DNA of 7,682 nucleotides from an uncultured Gemmobacter sp. (lineage in GTDB: Bacteria > Pseudomonadota > Alphaproteobacteria > Rhodobacterales > Rhodobacteraceae). Positions 5,745 to 7,682 of this stretch are shown here, in pieces (the first letter of the stretch is position 1; every line of letters begins with the position of its first letter). The stretch is from the NCBI GenBank assembly GCA_937983495.1, contig CALKAA010000331.1, positions 1 through 7,682 on the forward strand, read 5' to 3'. A program made the translations under genes and the position numbers. Under the pieces are notes generated by a model. That model had not been told where the DNA came from and searched no databases. It worked only from the letters and a program-made list of their open reading frames with translations.

Positions 5745-7642
5745 TGCGCCGCCGCCCAGTTGGGGCCTTGGCCCGCATCGGCCTGCAAATGCACGTCGAG
5801 TTTGACCGCAGGTTCGGCGGCGCTTTCCATCACCTCGCGGGCGGTGGCGATCAGGCGGTCTGCCTGATCTTCCGCGACCTCGAACAGAAGTTCGTCATGC
5901 ACTTGCAAGAGCATGCGGGCGTCGATCCCGGCGATGGCGGCGGGCATGCGGATCATGGCGCGGCGGATCACATCGGCGGCGGTGCCCTGGATGGGCGCGT
6001 TGATCGCGGCGCGTTTGGCAAAGCCTGCGCCGGGGCCTTTGGCGCCAATCTCGGGCGTGTGGATCTTGCGGCCAAACAGGGTTTGCACATAACCCTTTGA
6101 TTTCGCAAAGGCCACGGTTTCATCCATATAGGCGCGGATGCCGGGGAAACGCTCGAAATAGCGGTCGATGAAGCCCTGCGCCTCGGCCCGCGGGATGCGC
6201 AGGTTGCGGGCGAGACCAAAGCCAGAAATGCCATAGATGACGCCGAAGTTGATGGCCTTGGCCTGACGGCGGATCATCGGGTCCATGCCTTCCAGCGGCA
6301 CGCCGAACATCTCGGAGGCGGTCATGGCGTGGATGTCGTGGCCATCGCGGAAGGCCTGTTTCAGCGCCGGGATTTGCGCGATATGGGCGAGGATGCGCAA
6401 CTCGATCTGGCTGTAATCGAGGCTGACCAGCACGCGGCCGGGCGGGGCCACGAAAGCCTCGCGGATGCGGCGGCCCTCATCGCTGCGGACGGGGATGTTT
6501 TGCAGGTTGGGGTCGGTGGAGGCCAGACGGCCGGTATTGGCCCCGGCAATACTATAGCTGGTATGCACCCGGCCCGTTTCGGGGTGGATGTGGTCTTGCA
6601 GGCTGTCGGTATAGGTGGATTTCAGCTTGGCGATCTGGCGCCAATCCAGCACGCGGGCGGCAAGCTCGGCCCCCTGCGGGTGGCTGTCCAGCGTGGTGAT
6701 GTCTTCCAGCACATCGGCGCCGGTGGCATAGGCGCCGGTCTTGCCTTTCTCGCCGCCGGGAATTTGCATCTGGTCGAACAGGATTTCGCCCAGTTGCTTG
6801 GGGGAGCCGACGTTGAACTTGGCACCGGCGAGGCCGTGGATTTCTTCCTCCAGCTGCACCAGCTTTTGCGCGAAGGCGTTGGACATGCGCGACAGCACAT
6901 CGCGATCCACCTTGATACCGGCCATTTCCATATCGGCCAGCACCGGGATCAGCGGGCGTTCGAGGGTTTCATAAACCGTGGTGACCTGCGCGCGGTGCAG
7001 TTGGGGGCGGAAGCGCTGCCAGAGGCGGAGCGTCACATCGGCATCCTCGGCGGCGTATTTCACCGCATCGTCAATGCCCACGCGGTCAAAGGTGACGGCG
7101 GATTTGCCAGTGCCGAGCAGGGATTTGATCGGGATGGGGGTGTGGTTCAGGTAGCGGTCTGACAGCTCATCCATGCCGTGATTGTGCAGGCCCGCATGCA
7201 GGGCATAGCTTTGCAGCATCGTGTCCTCGATCGGGGCCATGCGGATGCCGTGGCGGGCCATGATCTTGAAATCATACTTGATATTCTGGCCGATCTTGAG
7301 GATCGCCGGGTCTTCCAGCACCTCTTTCAGCGCGGCGAGGGTGGGTTCCAGGGGCAGTTGCCCCTCGGTCAGCGTGTCAGAGGCGAAGAGATCGCCGCCG
7401 CCCTGACGGTGGCCCAAGGGGATATAGCAGGCGCGGCCTGCATCGACCGAAAGGGAAATGCCCACAAGATCGGCGCGCATTTCATCAAGGCTGGTGGTTT
7501 CGGTGTCGAAGGCGACATGGCCGATTTCGCGGATGCGGGTGAGCCATGCGGCGAGGGCTTCGGGCGTGCGGATGCATTCATAGGCGGCGCTGTCGAAGGG
7601 CAGGGCGGCGGGGGCGGCCTGCGCCTCGGGCTCCGCCGAGGG
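5741..7642 (-). CDS. polA: DNA polymerase I, 5'-truncated by the contig end
   Basis: This enzyme fills gaps during Okazaki-fragment maturation and excision repair. The 633 codons present cover the 3'-5' exonuclease and polymerase domains (Klenow-like); the N-terminal 5'-3' nuclease domain, some 300 residues, lies beyond the contig. Exonuclease motifs are intact: FDTETTSL (near 7490-7510), NIKYDF (7258-7287) and YAAEDADVTL (7020-7060), so proofreading should be active. Polymerase motifs follow: TGRLASTDPNLQNIPVR (6484-6534), motif A DYSQIELR (6395-6418), motif B RR-x-x-K-x-x-NFG-x-x-YG (about 6230-6275) and motif C QVHDELLFEV (5875-5905). All catalytic acidic residues are there, and the O-helix position is phenylalanine (NFGVIYG), as in E. 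coli. The open frame extends to 7675, but residues past 7642 (MTGVQTCALPI) are adapter translation. The stop TGA overlaps the TTG start of the next gene. Confidence 0.98.
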   Translation of the reverse strand, partial: PSAEPEAQAAPAALPFDSAAYECIRTPEALAAWLTRIREIGHVAFDTETTSLDEMRADLVGISLSVDAGRACYIPLGHRQGGGDLFASDTLTEGQLPLEPTLAALKEVLEDPAILKIGQNIKYDFKIMARHGIRMAPIEDTMLQSYALHAGLHNHGMDELSDRYLNHTPIPIKSLLGTGKSAVTFDRVGIDDAVKYAAEDADVTLRLWQRFRPQLHRAQVTTVYETLERPLIPVLADMEMAGIKVDRDVLSRMSNAFAQKLVQLEEEIHGLAGAKFNVGSPKQLGEILFDQMQIPGGEKGKTGAYATGADVLEDITTLDSHPQGAELAARVLDWRQIAKLKSTYTDSLQDHIHPETGRVHTSYSIAGANTGRLASTDPNLQNIPVRSDEGRRIREAFVAPPGRVLVSLDYSQIELRILAHIAQIPALKQAFRDGHDIHAMTASEMFGVPLEGMDPMIRRQAKAINFGVIYGISGFGLARNLRIPRAEAQGFIDRYFERFPGIRAYMDETVAFAKSKGYVQTLFGRKIHTPEIGAKGPGAGFAKRAAINAPIQGTAADVIRRAMIRMPAAIAGIDARMLLQVHDELLFEVAEDQADRLIATAREVMESAAEPAVKLDVHLQADAGQGPNWAAAH

Positions 7643-7682
7643 GATCGGAAGAGCACACGTCTGAACTCCAGTCACTGACCAA
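7643..7682 (-). other. Illumina TruSeq indexed adapter remnant (artificial sequence)
   Basis: From GATCGGAAGAGC at 7643 to the end the sequence matches the TruSeq indexed adapter. GTCAC at 7671-7675 is followed by TGACCA (7676-7681), which fits TruSeq index 4 as I remember it, and one further A. It is not genomic. On the minus strand its translation from the GTG at 7675 gives MTGVQTCALPI, fused in frame to genuine PolA sequence. Confidence 0.98.

Noticed and set aside
1..7682. A perfect 28-base terminal inverted repeat (1-28 against 7643-7670), as in a transposon or linear plasmid.
   Set aside because: Both copies are TruSeq adapter sequence and the right copy carries a sample index; no transposase or telomere-type gene is present.

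Overview
The window is a 7,682-base assembled contig. Sequencing-adapter sequence sits at both ends (1-29 and 7643-7682), so only about 30-7642 is genomic. The DNA is GC-rich and densely coded, with short gaps and stop/start overlaps. The protein set (an acetate kinase with a GTRCG motif, DUF1203, a HinT-like protein, a Branch-type glycosyltransferase with a long C-terminal extension, a family-2 sulfotransferase, and a PolA/PhyH/VanZ string) most resembles an alphaproteobacterium of the Rhodobacterales. That placement is inferred from remembered protein similarity, not from a search.

Layout from left to right. (1) Plus strand: the last ~20 codons of an unidentified gene, possibly a phosphate acetyltransferase, overlap by ATGA the start of a complete acetate kinase (87-1322). 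(2) Minus strand, transcribed leftward from about 3789: a Branch/GT14-like glycosyltransferase (2212-3789), then three bases later a HinT-like HIT protein (1825-2208), then a DUF1203 protein (1283-1755). The DUF1203 reading frame breaks near 1360 and its tail runs 40 bases into the 3' end of ackA. (3) A comparatively AT-rich 148-base divergent spacer (3790-3937). (4) Plus strand: a family-2 sulfotransferase (3938-4756). (5) Minus strand, reading in from the right end: the C-terminal two thirds of DNA polymerase I (exonuclease and polymerase domains), a phytanoyl-CoA-dioxygenase-like protein starting at TTG, and a VanZ-like membrane protein. These three are joined by overlaps of 3 and 7 bases, which suggests one transcript with translational coupling.

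AckA, perhaps with a Pta just outside the window, would interconvert acetyl-CoA and acetate through acetyl phosphate. The divergent glycosyltransferase and sulfotransferase could build and sulfate a surface glycan, but that rests on adjacency only. PolA is housekeeping; nothing in the sequence says why a dioxygenase-like and a VanZ-like gene follow it.

I found no rRNA, tRNA, CRISPR array, insertion sequence or convincing new system. No gene-free stretch exceeds 300 bases. The points most worth a second look are the adapter ends, which create false protein N-termini and a false terminal inverted repeat; the DUF1203 frameshift; the two-part glycosyltransferase beside a sulfotransferase; and the tightly overlapping polA-phyH-vanZ string.
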